DNA from: Rossellomorea vietnamensis NBRC 101237
GTDB lineage: Bacteria; Bacillota; Bacilli; Bacillales; Bacillaceae_B
Assembly (NCBI RefSeq): GCF_001591825.1
Contig: NZ_BCVQ01000010.1
Location: forward strand, 51,151-115,150
Reading direction: 5' to 3'
DNA: 64,000 nt
The position numbers and the translations under genes were made by a program. Shown one piece after another: positions 26,264 through 35,472 of the stretch; position 1 is the first letter of the stretch; each line of letters starts with the position of its first letter. The notes under the pieces were generated by a model. The model was given only the letters and a program-made list of their open reading frames with translations. It did not search any database and was not told the origin of the DNA.

Positions 26264-26354
26264 TTTCATTCTGACAGGCAGTGGCAGGTGCGTTCCAAAT
26301 CCCTTACGATAACTGATTTAAAAAGCTAAAAATTTTTTTAATTCCTGGCCATAT

Positions 26355-26391
26355 TAAAAAGCTGACCTTTTCAATTGAAAAAGTCAGCTTT
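26355..26391 (-). terminator. Terminator of sigE
   Basis: AAAGCTGACTTTTTCAATTG arm pairing with the AAAAGGTCAGCTTTTT arm on the minus strand; separates sigE from sigG. Confidence 0.88.
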
Positions 26392-26396
26392 AAAGG

Positions 26397-27116
26397 TTAA
26401 ACCATTTTATTGAATTCCTTCTTCAGTCGCTTAATAATCCTTTTTTCCAAACGGGAAATGTAGGACTGGGAAATCCCAAGCATATCAGCTACATCTTTCT
26501 GGGTTTTTTCCTCTTCCCCCATCAATCCGAATCGAAGCTCCATTATTTGCTTTTCTCGATCTGAAAGCTGATGCAGGGCATTAAAGAGTAATTTTTTATC
26601 CACTGTTGCTTCAAGGTCTTTCGTAATGATGTCTTCATCCGTCCCGAGTACATCTGATAACAGCAGTTCATTTCCATCCCAATCGATATTAAGGGGTTCG
26701 TCAAATGAGACTTCCGAACGGATTTTGTTGTTCCTTCTTAGGTACATAAGAATTTCATTCTCTATACACCTAGAAGCGTAGGTCGCCAACTTGATTTTTT
26801 TCTCTGGATTGAAGGTATTGACTGCTTTAATAAGGCCGATTGTGCCGATACTGATCAGATCTTCTATATTGATGCCTGTGTTTTCAAACTTTCGGGCGAT
26901 ATAGACTACCAGTCTTAAATTACGTTCAATCAATAAGGATCGCGCTGCCTTGTCACCTTTAGGCAATTTATGGAGGAGGACTTCTTCCTCTTCCTTTGTC
27001 AACGGTGGAGGGAGCGCTTCACTACCACCTATGTAGTAAATTTCATCTGTCTTCAGGCCCAGCTTGATTAACAGTTTGTACCAGTAATATAAAAATTTGA
27101 ATTTGAATTTTTTCAT
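26397..27116 (-). CDS. sigE: Mother-cell sigma factor pro-sigma-E
   Basis: Early mother-cell sigma factor, made as an inactive membrane-bound precursor. The 239-aa product has a basic/hydrophobic pro-sequence (about residues 1-29, [20 protein letters not shown]), removed by SpoIIGA ahead of [13 protein letters not shown]. Region 2 ([21 protein letters not shown]) and region 4 ([20 protein letters not shown]) are highly conserved. It lies 53 nt after spoIIGA in the two-gene spoIIG operon and ends at its own terminator. Confidence 0.97.
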   Translation of the reverse strand: MKKFKFKFLYYWYKLLIKLGLKTDEIYYIGGSEALPPPLTKEEEEVLLHKLPKGDKAARSLLIERNLRLVVYIARKFENTGINIEDLISIGTIGLIKAVNTFNPEKKIKLATYASRCIENEILMYLRRNNKIRSEVSFDEPLNIDWDGNELLLSDVLGTDEDIITKDLEATVDKKLLFNALHQLSDREKQIMELRFGLMGEEEKTQKDVADMLGISQSYISRLEKRIIKRLKKEFNKMV

Positions 27117-27169
27117 TGTTGCTCCCCCTTCTATTTCTTTAAATTGTGAGTATAGTAGTATTAATTGAT

Positions 27170-28096
27170 TTACGAAACGTTAAGCACCGGCTTTCTTGCA
27201 GCCATTTTCGGATGGACGATCGCCCCGAAATTGCCATCCGCCGATAAGGGTTCTTCCCTAAAGGCGACTAACCCATTTGATATGGTCCATTCTGCCTCAT
27301 GATCACTGAGTACCAATGAATCAGGCTTTATCGCTGCCAGAAGCTGACTGCTTCTTCCCACCGATTGTGCCGGGACGATACGCATCCTGTCAGACCAGCG
27401 GGTATCGATTTGTTTCTCACCCGAAAAAATGTCATCTACATCATGGCAAAGTGCCTTCATTTCATCCGGGATCTCACCCTCGATTTCTGCAATGGATAGA
27501 ATCATCACCGGACTTTTTGAAATGGGATCCTGAAGTTGGTTCCCACTATCCACAAGACCATTTACAGTACAATGGAAATCATCGATCTGGATCTTGACCT
27601 TCAGGAGCTGATCATATTGGAGCTTCACATGCTCGATACTATCCACCCTTCCCTTAGAAAAGTACCAGGCAAGCGGCAGGGCGAGCATCACAAATACCCA
27701 GCTTATCGGGTCACCAAACCCGCGTATGCTTGCAAGCAGCATGGATGATTCCGTGCTTGGATCGAAGCTGATAAAATAATGAGTCCCAATTAATATCCCA
27801 CCCGTAAAAAAGGTGACGAAATAGAACATAAGAAGATTTGACATATAGTAGCGCCATCTTCTATAGCCAAAAGCTGAATACACCATGACAACGGAAAATA
27901 ATAACTTGACTAAGGGGTTTCCAGTAAAGTGAGCAAATGGTGAAAAAGCGAGGAGAATAATGACTGAGCCTATCAGACTCCCGATCGCTATTCTCCAGAG
28001 GGTGTATTGTCTCTTTAAGATGATTCCTGTTAACCATAATAAGAAAAAGTCTACTAACAGATTTAACAACCAAATGACATCCAAGTATAAAGTCAA
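27170..28096 (-). CDS. spoIIGA: Sporulation sigma-E processing protease SpoIIGA
   Basis: Membrane-embedded aspartic protease at the sporulation septum that cleaves pro-sigma-E when signalled by SpoIIR. The 308-aa protein has about five N-terminal membrane helices (residues 1-150) and a cytoplasmic protease domain with the catalytic motif [12 protein letters not shown] (about 181-192). It starts at TTG 28096 with AAGGAGGG 6 nt upstream; no ATG or GTG fits, and [12 protein letters not shown] matches the family N-terminus. In B. subtilis the bpr protease gene lies between ftsZ and spoIIGA; it is absent here. Confidence 0.95.
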   Translation of the reverse strand: MTLYLDVIWLLNLLVDFFLLWLTGIILKRQYTLWRIAIGSLIGSVIILLAFSPFAHFTGNPLVKLLFSVVMVYSAFGYRRWRYYMSNLLMFYFVTFFTGGILIGTHYFISFDPSTESSMLLASIRGFGDPISWVFVMLALPLAWYFSKGRVDSIEHVKLQYDQLLKVKIQIDDFHCTVNGLVDSGNQLQDPISKSPVMILSIAEIEGEIPDEMKALCHDVDDIFSGEKQIDTRWSDRMRIVPAQSVGRSSQLLAAIKPDSLVLSDHEAEWTISNGLVAFREEPLSADGNFGAIVHPKMAARKPVLNVS

Positions 28097-28159
28097 TCTC
28101 TACCCTCCTTTTAACACCTCACAATTCGATTCTGATAAAGACCGGAATGACTTATCAGA

Positions 28160-28192
28160 AGTATATCGTACATCCTTTTTAAAGGTTGTCAT
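28160..28192 (-). promoter_or_regulatory. Candidate long-spacer spoIIG promoter
   Basis: Minus strand ATGACA (28192-28187) and TATACT (28165-28160) separated by 21 nt. The B. subtilis spoIIG promoter also has an over-long spacer and relies on Spo0A. I could not place convincing Spo0A boxes by eye. Confidence 0.45.
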
Positions 28193-28327
28193 TTTTTGTA
28201 TGCTCCCACGGAAAAGTTTTCAGAGATATGAACGAAAAATGTCATTAAATATGGATGCAACAGACACCTCCAATATATGGTTTTTAGTTTGTATTTTGGG
28301 TCCGGATAATAAAGTATTCTATAGAAA

Positions 28328-28362
28328 TAAAAATCCCCCAAGGCTTAATGCCTTGGGGGATT
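28328..28362 (-). terminator. Terminator of ftsAZ
   Basis: ATCCCCCAAGGC / GCCTTGGGGGAT with an ATTAA loop and a T-rich tail on the minus strand, just after ftsZ. Confidence 0.93.
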
Positions 28363-28380
28363 CCTATTTCTATTCCATTA

Positions 28381-29544
28381 TTAACGACGACGGTTTCTAT
28401 TGCGAAGGAAGGTTGGAATATCCAATGTTTCTTCCGCACCTTGATTCGAAGAGGTTCTCACAGGCTCCTGCTGTTGAGGCTGCTCTTCACGTTTAGGCTG
28501 TTCCCGTTTCACCGATTGGCTTGGGTTAGGACTTTGATTTGGTTTCATCCCACCGAAAGTTGGACGGGTTTGTTTCGGAGGTTGAATGACCTCTTCATTG
28601 AACCCGGTTGCAATGACGGTAACGACGATATCATCTTTTAAATCTTCGTTGATCACGGAACCGAAGATCATATTTACTTCTTGATCAGATGCAGAGGCTA
28701 CGATATCGGCAGCTTCCTGAACTTCGTAAAGGCTTAAGGAAGTCCCACCGGTGATATTCATCAGGACGCCTTGGGCACCATCGATGGATGTCTCAAGCAA
28801 AGGACTTGAAACGGCCTTTTTCGCGGCTTCTGTTGCACGGTTCTCTCCAGATGCTGCACCGATTCCCATCAGGGCTGAACCTTTGTTAGACATGATTGTC
28901 TTAACATCTGCAAAGTCCAGGTTGATGAGACCAGGTGTAGCGATAAGATCCGAGATACCTTGTACACCTTGACGCAGTACATTATCGGCTTCACGGAAAG
29001 CTTCAAGCATCGGAGTACTCTTATCTACGATCTCCAGAAGGCGATCGTTTGGAATGACGATAAGGGTATCCACGCCTTCTTTCATTGCAGCAATACCACC
29101 GCTTGCCTGATTTGAACGCTTTCTGCCTTCAAATGTAAACGGACGTGTCACGACACCGACCGTCAATGCGCCGATTTCGCGGGCAATTTGGGCAATGACA
29201 GGAGCTGCACCAGTTCCTGTTCCTCCACCCATTCCGGCAGTGACAAAGACCATATCAGCTCCTCTAAGGGCCTCTTCAATCTGCTCTTTACTCTCTTCAG
29301 CAGCTTTTTTACCTACTTCAGGATTCGCACCCGCTCCTAATCCCCTGGTTAATTTGCCACCGATTTGCATCTTTATTTCAGCTTTTGATAGATTCAAAGC
29401 CTGTGCATCCGTGTTGACAGCGATAAATTCAACACCTTGTACGCCGTGCTCGATCATGCGGTTTACGGCGTTGTTTCCTCCGCCACCGACACCAATAACT
29501 TTTATTGTCGCTAATGAATCTAAATTTGTATCAAACTCCAACAT
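28381..29544 (-). CDS. ftsZ: Cell-division GTPase FtsZ
   Basis: Tubulin-like GTPase that forms the Z ring and directs septal wall synthesis. The 387-aa protein has the GTP-binding [12 protein letters not shown] (about 19-30) and tubulin signature GGGTGTG (106-112), the T7 loop NLDFADV, a variable linker rich in Gln, Pro and Arg (about 315-370) and the C-terminal peptide [13 protein letters not shown] that binds FtsA, SepF and other partners. Directly downstream of ftsA with a 41-nt gap. Confidence 0.98.
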   Translation of the reverse strand: MLEFDTNLDSLATIKVIGVGGGGNNAVNRMIEHGVQGVEFIAVNTDAQALNLSKAEIKMQIGGKLTRGLGAGANPEVGKKAAEESKEQIEEALRGADMVFVTAGMGGGTGTGAAPVIAQIAREIGALTVGVVTRPFTFEGRKRSNQASGGIAAMKEGVDTLIVIPNDRLLEIVDKSTPMLEAFREADNVLRQGVQGISDLIATPGLINLDFADVKTIMSNKGSALMGIGAASGENRATEAAKKAVSSPLLETSIDGAQGVLMNITGGTSLSLYEVQEAADIVASASDQEVNMIFGSVINEDLKDDIVVTVIATGFNEEVIQPPKQTRPTFGGMKPNQSPNPSQSVKREQPKREEQPQQQEPVRTSSNQGAEETLDIPTFLRNRNRRR

Positions 29545-29585
29545 GACAAATCCTCCTAACTCGTCGAATCTATGGATTCCTTTAT

Positions 29586-30884
29586 TTATTCAAAGAAGTA
29601 TCCAAAGAACTTTTTCACTTTTGACATGGCCTTTTCATCTTCATGTTCTTCTTCTTTTACCTTTGCAGGCTTCGGCTTTTTATTCACAGGTTTTGATTGA
29701 CGCTTCTCAGCGGCCTCTACAGGCACTGGTTCCGCGCTTACAGATCTTCCTTGCAATCTAGCATTCTTTTGAGCGTATTTAATCAATCCGACCGCTGTCG
29801 TATACTGGGGTTCCCGTACACCGATATAATCAGGAATTGCCACTCGTACACGATTTTGGAAAACGATTTGTGCTAATTCTAACACACCTGGAAGATTTGC
29901 TACACCACCAGTTAGAACATATCCACCCGGCAGGTCCCTGATTCCCAATCGTTTCAGCTCATGGCTGATGAGGTCCAGGATCTCTTCAAGCCTTGCTTCT
30001 ATGATATCAGAAATTTCTAATTGATTAAATTGCTGATGTTGATCACTGCCAATAATTGGCACACTGAACACTTCATCTTCTGACGCATGGTCATAGAATG
30101 CATGTCCATATTTAGTCTTGATTTTTTCTGCGTCGTCCGTTGAGGTGCGTAATCCGATCGACAAATCCTTCGTGATATGCTCCCCTCCTACGGGCAGCAC
30201 GGTTGTCGCCTTCAGGTGCCCCTGTTCGAAAACGGCTATCGTCGTAGAACCGCCACCTATATCGATCAGGGCAGCTCCAAGGTTCTTTTCATCCTTTGAC
30301 AAAGCAACCGTACCTGCGGCTAAAGGCTGAAGGACGATATCGACAATTTCAAGTCCGGCTTTTTCTACACAACGGAGAGTATTATGTAAAATCGTCTTAG
30401 ATCCCGTAATGATGGTGCCTTCCATTTCAAGTCGAACACCGATCATCCCCCGTGGATCTGTAATCTCATCCAATCCATCAACGATGAATTGTCTTGGGAT
30501 TACGTTGATGATTTCCCTTTCTGGAGGAATCGATACAACCTGGGCTGCATCCATCACTCTTAGAACGTCTTCATCGCCGATCTCCCTGTTGTCACTCGAC
30601 ACTGCCACCACACCATGACAGGATTGAAGCGACACATGGTTTCCTGTTATACCTACGATGACCTGGCTTATGGATAAACCGACCATCCTTTCAGCTTGTT
30701 CAACTGCCTTCTTGATTGTATGAACAGTTTCGTCTATATCTACGATGGAACCTTTTCTGATTCCTTCTGAGTTCACATTTCCTACACCGATTATGTTTAA
30801 GGAATCATTTGTCATTTCACCAATGATTACTTTCACTGTGGATGTACCGATGTCTAGGCTAACGTAAATTTCATTGCTGTTCAC
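29586..30884 (-). CDS. ftsA: Cell-division protein FtsA
   Basis: Actin-like ATPase anchoring FtsZ to the membrane. The 432-aa product has the phosphate-1 loop [15 protein letters not shown] (about 9-23), the inserted 1C domain, phosphate-2 loop [12 protein letters not shown] (about 206-217), adenosine motif [13 protein letters not shown], a Lys/Pro/Glu-rich linker and a C-terminal amphipathic helix ([12 protein letters not shown]) for membrane binding. Starts at GTG 30884 with AAGGAGG upstream. A sigma-H-like promoter lies 80-110 nt upstream. Confidence 0.97.
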   Translation of the reverse strand: MNSNEIYVSLDIGTSTVKVIIGEMTNDSLNIIGVGNVNSEGIRKGSIVDIDETVHTIKKAVEQAERMVGLSISQVIVGITGNHVSLQSCHGVVAVSSDNREIGDEDVLRVMDAAQVVSIPPEREIINVIPRQFIVDGLDEITDPRGMIGVRLEMEGTIITGSKTILHNTLRCVEKAGLEIVDIVLQPLAAGTVALSKDEKNLGAALIDIGGGSTTIAVFEQGHLKATTVLPVGGEHITKDLSIGLRTSTDDAEKIKTKYGHAFYDHASEDEVFSVPIIGSDQHQQFNQLEISDIIEARLEEILDLISHELKRLGIRDLPGGYVLTGGVANLPGVLELAQIVFQNRVRVAIPDYIGVREPQYTTAVGLIKYAQKNARLQGRSVSAEPVPVEAAEKRQSKPVNKKPKPAKVKEEEHEDEKAMSKVKKFFGYFFE

Positions 30885-30962
30885 TCTATGGCACCTCCTT
30901 AAAGAATGTTTATTTGGAACAACAATCCTAGAAAAACATGATTCTAAGTATATCTTAATATG

Positions 30963-30992
30963 ATATTCGTCGTAACAAAAACGATTCCCTTT
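30963..30992 (-). promoter_or_regulatory. Candidate sigma-H promoter of ftsAZ
   Basis: Minus strand AAAGGGAAT (30992-30984), 12-nt spacer, GACGAATAT (30971-30963). Against the sigma-H consensus RnAGGAwWW-N11-12-RnnGAATwW only one -35 base differs. B. subtilis ftsAZ has a sigma-H promoter used to form polar rings early in sporulation. Confidence 0.6.
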
Positions 30993-30999
30993 TAAAATT

Positions 31000-31362
31000 C
31001 TAATTTTTTTCTCTTTTTTCTTGATTATTTGACCAATTGCTAATCATTATTCTTCTAATCACTGCAATGTTTTGGAATAACCTTACCCCAAAAGCAAAAA
31101 CAGCCGCCAAATATAAGTCTACACCAAGATGTACACCCAGAAAAGCTAAACTTGCTGCTAGTAAAATATTAAAAAAGAATCCAGAAACAAAGACCTTGTC
31201 ATCATAAATATTTTGAAGGTGGGCACGAATACCGCCAAATAATGTATCCAATGCTGCGAGGACCGCAATCGATAAATAATTGGAATACTCTTCTGGAATC
31301 CTAATATCTGTCAGAAGCCCCAGGACGACCCCTACTAGCAACCCTAAAACGGGAAGCCACAT
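31000..31362 (-). CDS. sbp: Small basic membrane protein Sbp
   Basis: 120-aa membrane protein conserved immediately upstream of ftsA in Bacilli; no biochemical function is known. It has three or four hydrophobic segments (about 3-18, 28-45, 62-80, 83-100) and a basic C-terminal tail rich in Asn, Lys and Arg. The ATG follows GGGGAGGG, and the frame begins 1 nt after the ylxX stop. Identified mainly by order (divIB-ylxW-ylxX-sbp-ftsA) and family resemblance (DUF1290). Confidence 0.88.
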   Translation of the reverse strand: MWLPVLGLLVGVVLGLLTDIRIPEEYSNYLSIAVLAALDTLFGGIRAHLQNIYDDKVFVSGFFFNILLAASLAFLGVHLGVDLYLAAVFAFGVRLFQNIAVIRRIMISNWSNNQEKREKN

Positions 31363-31363
31363 A

Positions 31364-32092
31364 TTATTCGTTCCCTCCCCTTTCCTTAACCGGTTCCATG
31401 AAGCGGATCCGGATCGTATCTTTATATTCTGGAACCGTGAGCTTTTCTAAAGGCTTTGAGATGCTGACCCGGAGGTTATCGATAAAGAAGTCTTCAACGG
31501 ATCTAGAAACCTGCATGCGGTTATACAGGTCCTTGGCTGCATTTACATCCTTGGTCAACACCCTGACTTCAAACGGTATTTTCTTGATTGAATTACCGTC
31601 CACCTTCGTTTCTCCATTGATATCCCGGATGACTGACGTATTGATTAGGCGATGGCCGTCAATCGCGATATCTACAGCATCATACTGATTCAGTTCATTT
31701 ACAAGCCTCTCCAAAAGTTCTGGTGAGACATTCTGAACTTTTTCACCGAGGAGGATTTCCTCCATCGAAGGCTCTATCGTCAGGATAAGACCGGGACCCG
31801 TTTTTTCCGTCAGGCCCATTTCAGTCTTCAATTCCTCTAACGTTTGCTTTAAGGCCTGCTCGGGGCTTGATTGCTGCTCGGTTTTATACTGTTCCAGCTT
31901 CGCTTCCACAGAACGCGTTTCCGATAATAAATTGGAATTGACTTCCTTTTCTTTCAGAAGCGCTTCCCTCAGTTCCCAGATATCTCTGGTATCCCGGACA
32001 ACTGGCTCTTTGACAGTCTGGAACTGAATGGCAATCATAAACCCGATGATGACCGTAATGACGGTAAAGCTGATTTTAAGTTTGTTGTCCAT
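31364..32092 (-). CDS. ylxX: DUF881 division-cluster protein YlxX
   Basis: Membrane-anchored extracytoplasmic protein of the DUF881 family: a single N-terminal helix (about 6-24, ISFTVITVIIGFMIAIQF), a coiled coil (about 35-85), and the conserved C-terminal domain with AVDIAIDGHRLINTSVIRD. 242 aa; function unknown. It is paralogous to the adjacent ylxW product, so the pair looks like an old tandem duplication. ATG 32092 follows AAGGTG. Confidence 0.88.
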   Translation of the reverse strand: MDNKLKISFTVITVIIGFMIAIQFQTVKEPVVRDTRDIWELREALLKEKEVNSNLLSETRSVEAKLEQYKTEQQSSPEQALKQTLEELKTEMGLTEKTGPGLILTIEPSMEEILLGEKVQNVSPELLERLVNELNQYDAVDIAIDGHRLINTSVIRDINGETKVDGNSIKKIPFEVRVLTKDVNAAKDLYNRMQVSRSVEDFFIDNLRVSISKPLEKLTVPEYKDTIRIRFMEPVKERGGNE

Positions 32093-32155
32093 TTATTGCA
32101 CCTTACTTTCGGGACCTGACCCTCGCCCGTATCATTTACTTCAATGGGAGCCGGC

Positions 32156-32866
32156 TCATGATTCGCCAATCGTGGGTTCGAGGATGACCGAATTTTCTTT
32201 TTTCATCTCAAATATGATATTTTCATTCACCAGCTGATCCTTCACTCCGCCTGTGATATTCATGGCGGAGGACAGCACTTCCGGATCTCCGATTGCCGTT
32301 ATTTTGAATGGGGCAGGGTACTCGATGCCATCAATCTGGATGACTGGACCGTTACACAGTATGTATGAATCATGCTTAAGTCTTTGTCCGTTGATGGCAA
32401 CCGCAGAGGCACCTGCTATATATAATTCATTGATCACCTTAAAGACGTGGTGTTCATGGACAATATAATTATTTGCGTTTTCTTCCTCCGGGTCATATTT
32501 CGCATCGGACAAGGTCACCGTCACCCCCGGCCCCTTCACTTTCGTTTTGCCTAGGTACATACGGTACTTCTCGGCATCCTCTGCCAGGTTGAAATAAATT
32601 TGCTTCTCTTTGGAGAATTCCTTCTCCATATTGCCGACCTTCTCCTGTTTCTCATAAAGCTTTTCCTGCAGGCGATTATTCTTCTGCTGGTACTCGAGGA
32701 TTTGATCTCTTAACGTTTCTTCCTGTTTCCATTGACCATTTGTCCGGCTCCCGAGCTCATTTTGTTCTGTGTTTGCCAGACTGAATGAAAAAGCTAGGAT
32801 GAAACCCAAAACCAGACATACAAGAGAGAGGACCACGTGCTTACCTCTCACCTTCATCCTCTTCAT
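32156..32866 (-). CDS. ylxW: DUF881 division-cluster protein YlxW
   Basis: Second DUF881 protein, about 236 aa, with the YlxX layout: N-terminal membrane helix (HVVLSLVCLVLGFILAFSF), coiled coil rich in Gln, Glu and Lys, and a C-terminal domain containing INELYIAGASAVAINGQRL. Function unknown. The start overlaps the 3' end of divIB and is ambiguous: GTG 32878, ATG 32866 and ATG 32857 are all in frame near GGAAGG and GAAGAGG; I took 32866. The overlap implies coupling with divIB. Confidence 0.85.
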   Translation of the reverse strand: MKRMKVRGKHVVLSLVCLVLGFILAFSFSLANTEQNELGSRTNGQWKQEETLRDQILEYQQKNNRLQEKLYEKQEKVGNMEKEFSKEKQIYFNLAEDAEKYRMYLGKTKVKGPGVTVTLSDAKYDPEEENANNYIVHEHHVFKVINELYIAGASAVAINGQRLKHDSYILCNGPVIQIDGIEYPAPFKITAIGDPEVLSSAMNITGGVKDQLVNENIIFEMKKENSVILEPTIGES

Positions 32867-33626
32867 CCGTTTGTTCACCTTCCGTTTCGTATGCTCTGAA
32901 GTAAGAACCGACCTCTAGGTCAATGACCCCTTTTACCGAAGGGTCTAATTGGCTGACGATCGAAGGATAATGCACCATCTTTTCAGAGAAGCTCCGGATG
33001 GTCGCACTCACTTCGAACCCATCATTCATAAATAGAGTCAAGTGATATTGGTCTGTCTTCTTGGGAACGAGGTTAATCTCTGAGATGAGATGCTGCACTT
33101 CTTTTGGAAGTTCCCCTAATTCGTTCACCATTTTGACCAGGACCTTATCTTCTTCGAATCCCCTCAATAGAGGTGCATCCACAGGAATCGATCCGGTCCC
33201 TTTATCCAGGACCTTCCCATTTTCCAAAATGACAAAAAATTTATTCCCCTTTGAGAGATATGCTTTTTTATCATATTCTTGAATGGTAATGTCGAATGAA
33301 TTCGGAAAGGATAATTCCACTTTCGCATCCTTTACTTCAGGAAGTTTCTTTAATTGCTCGACCGTTTTTTCTTTGCTTACACTCCATACATTCATACCTT
33401 TGTCAATTCCACTTTTTTGAAGAACCGTCTTATTGGATATAAGTTCATTCCCATGAACGGACACTTTGTTTACATGACTCAAGGGCGATTGAAAGTATAC
33501 AACCGACAATATCATCAGAAAGAATAAAGAAAGTAAAAACAGTAGCCTGCGGTTTGCTTTCTTTTTTCGGTGTTGTTTTAGTTTAGGAATACGATCTTCA
33601 AGGGAAACAACATTTTCTTTTTTCAT
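32841..33626 (-). CDS. divIB: Cell-division protein DivIB (FtsQ)
   Basis: Bitopic division protein forming a complex with FtsL and DivIC at the septum. The 261-aa product has a basic cytoplasmic tail, one membrane helix (about 28-46, LLFLLSLFFLMILSVVYF), a POTRA domain starting VNKVSVHGNELIS, the FtsQ beta domain and an acidic C-terminal tail. In most Bacilli murG and murB precede it; here it follows 632 nt without a recognisable gene, so it probably starts its own transcript. Confidence 0.94.
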   Translation of the reverse strand: MKKENVVSLEDRIPKLKQHRKKKANRRLLFLLSLFFLMILSVVYFQSPLSHVNKVSVHGNELISNKTVLQKSGIDKGMNVWSVSKEKTVEQLKKLPEVKDAKVELSFPNSFDITIQEYDKKAYLSKGNKFFVILENGKVLDKGTGSIPVDAPLLRGFEEDKVLVKMVNELGELPKEVQHLISEINLVPKKTDQYHLTLFMNDGFEVSATIRSFSEKMVHYPSIVSQLDPSVKGVIDLEVGSYFRAYETEGEQTDEEDEGER

Positions 33627-34258
33627 TTCGTTCTCCTCAATTTCACTTTGAATTCATTATGCCATGAGTAAGCTGAACTCGTCATGTCTTATAATGAAAG
33701 TACTCTTTACATTGGGATACCTTCTATTCTATACGAAGGAATAACATGTTAAAAGAGGAATAGAACGTTATTTTCTGCCATATTGCCTAATAAAGACAAA
33801 AAAATGAGTGATGCAGGGTTAATGGCCTATTTTGGGAGAAATTGACCCACCGTCACCATAAGATGGATTGTCCATACCGCTTTTCGTATATGTACTTTCA
33901 TTCACTTTCCAAAAGAAGGACCATCCTATGTATTTCACTCTTGAACCCTATTTTAAACAACAATTGCACCATAATGAATGCATGTCATTGAATTGTAAAA
34001 GTTTTGGTTAACAAAAGTAACAAACTCTCCTTTATTTTGAAAAGGTATGATCAAAATGAATTACGTATATGTAATTTATTGTAACATCGAAAACGCAAAT
34101 ATCCTATCGTTATTTCATTCAACGGAAAGATTTTCTTCGTTGTGTAAGAGATACAAAAAAAGAGACCGACTGAGAAAAATGGGAAGGAGTGGTGAGGTCT
34201 TTTATGACCATGCACTTCTTTCTGCCATTTTTCATGTGTCAATCTCTTTAGTGGAGCA
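33627..34258. other. Gene-free gap at the usual murG-murB position
   Basis: 632 nt with no credible coding region on either strand. It holds the apparent spoVE terminator (34154-34203) and a possible sigma-A promoter reading to divIB (TTTACA at 33999-33994, 17 nt, CATTAT at 33976-33971, minus strand). Short frames here (63 and 71 codons) have no recognisable sequence or proper ribosome site. I see no remnant of the MurG glycine-rich N-terminus or of MurB. Confidence 0.7.
34154..34206 (-). terminator. Likely terminator after spoVE
   Basis: Minus strand AAAAGACC ... GGTCTC followed by TTTTTTT. The stem is short and the loop long (about 29 nt), so efficiency is uncertain. Confidence 0.55.
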
Positions 34259-35359
34259 TTAGTTCCTCGAATAGCGGCTTATATTCAACAGGACACCTAC
34301 AGCCATGAGCATGAGGGTCAAAGAGGATCCCCCGTAGCTCAAGAATGGAAGTGTAATCCCGGTTACGGGCATCAGCCCCGTCACGACCCCTACGTTGATC
34401 ATCACCTGGATGGCAATCATGGACACGATCCCCAGAGCCAGGAAGCTGCCAAATAAATCAGGTGCCCCCAATGCGATCCTGATCCCTCTCCACAAGATCA
34501 ATGAAAACAGGATCAATACTAGGGTTCCCCCTATAAATCCAAGTTCCTCTGCTAAAATAGCAAATATAAAGTCGTTTTGAGGTTCCGGTAAATAAAAGAA
34601 CTTCTGTCTGCTCTGTCCCAGACCCAAACCGAACAATCCACCAGGTCCGATGGCATACAGGGATTGAATGATCTGGAAACCGCTATTGAGCGGATCCTGC
34701 CAGGGATCTAAAAAGGATGTGATCCGTTTAATCCGGTAAGGAGCAGAAATGACGAGTCCTACAAACCCAAGCAAACCGATCATGCCGAGTCCTACGAAAT
34801 GTTTAATCCGGGCCCCGGATATGAAGATCATCACAACAGAAGTCCCCACCATGACGGTACCCGTCCCCAAGTCCGGCTGGAGCATGATCATTCCAAAAGC
34901 CGTAAACACAAGTAAAAGTGCCGGAAGTACTCCTTTTCTAAACGAAGTAATATACTTTTGGTTCTCAGATAAATACTTTGATAGAAAAGCGATCATGGCG
35001 AGTTTCATAAACTCTGAAGGCTGAATGGAGAAGGCCCCCACCCCGATCCAGCTCCTCGAACCGTTCCGGAGTACCCCTATGCCGGGAATGAGAACGAGCA
35101 CAAGGAGGACGAAGCATACGATGATGATGATCTTTGACCAGTTTCTCCATGTCCAGTACTCTACGTTCATGATGAAAAACATGGCGAATAATCCTACACC
35201 TGCGAAGAGCACCTGTCTTTTTGCAAAGAAAAAGGAGTCATTAAATTTGTAATCTGCCCATACAGCACTCGCACTGTATACCATGACCAGTCCAATCGCA
35301 AGCAAAGTGAGCGTAACCACAATGAGTATAAAATCGGGAGTCGATTTTTTTAAAGGCAA
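34259..35359 (-). CDS. spoVE: SEDS peptidoglycan polymerase SpoVE
   Basis: FtsW/RodA-type glycosyltransferase that works with the transpeptidase SpoVD to build spore cortex peptidoglycan. The 366-aa product, equal in length to B. subtilis SpoVE, has about ten membrane helices, the MVYSASAVWADYKF segment at the N-terminus, NGSRSWIGVG and QPSEFMKLAMI (SEDS loop and helix), and the C-terminal FLSYGGSSL motif. Starts at TTG 35359 with GAGGTG upstream. Very close identity to SpoVE rather than FtsW supports the sporulation assignment. Confidence 0.93.
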   Translation of the reverse strand: MPLKKSTPDFILIVVTLTLLAIGLVMVYSASAVWADYKFNDSFFFAKRQVLFAGVGLFAMFFIMNVEYWTWRNWSKIIIIVCFVLLVLVLIPGIGVLRNGSRSWIGVGAFSIQPSEFMKLAMIAFLSKYLSENQKYITSFRKGVLPALLLVFTAFGMIMLQPDLGTGTVMVGTSVVMIFISGARIKHFVGLGMIGLLGFVGLVISAPYRIKRITSFLDPWQDPLNSGFQIIQSLYAIGPGGLFGLGLGQSRQKFFYLPEPQNDFIFAILAEELGFIGGTLVLILFSLILWRGIRIALGAPDLFGSFLALGIVSMIAIQVMINVGVVTGLMPVTGITLPFLSYGGSSLTLMLMAVGVLLNISRYSRN

Positions 35360-35472
35360 TCCTAAACACCTCGAATAGACAAATTTAGAGCCGTTCGAGC
35401 ATAGAAAACTACTGATCCCGGATTGAATGACTGGTTGTGTAAGTATGGATGCTCTATATGGACAAGCCCTTA

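Noticed and set aside
34047..34262. 71-codon plus-strand frame in the spoVE-divIB gap
   Set aside because: No ribosome site, overlaps the spoVE 3' end, no recognisable domain; also checked and rejected as a murG/murB remnant.
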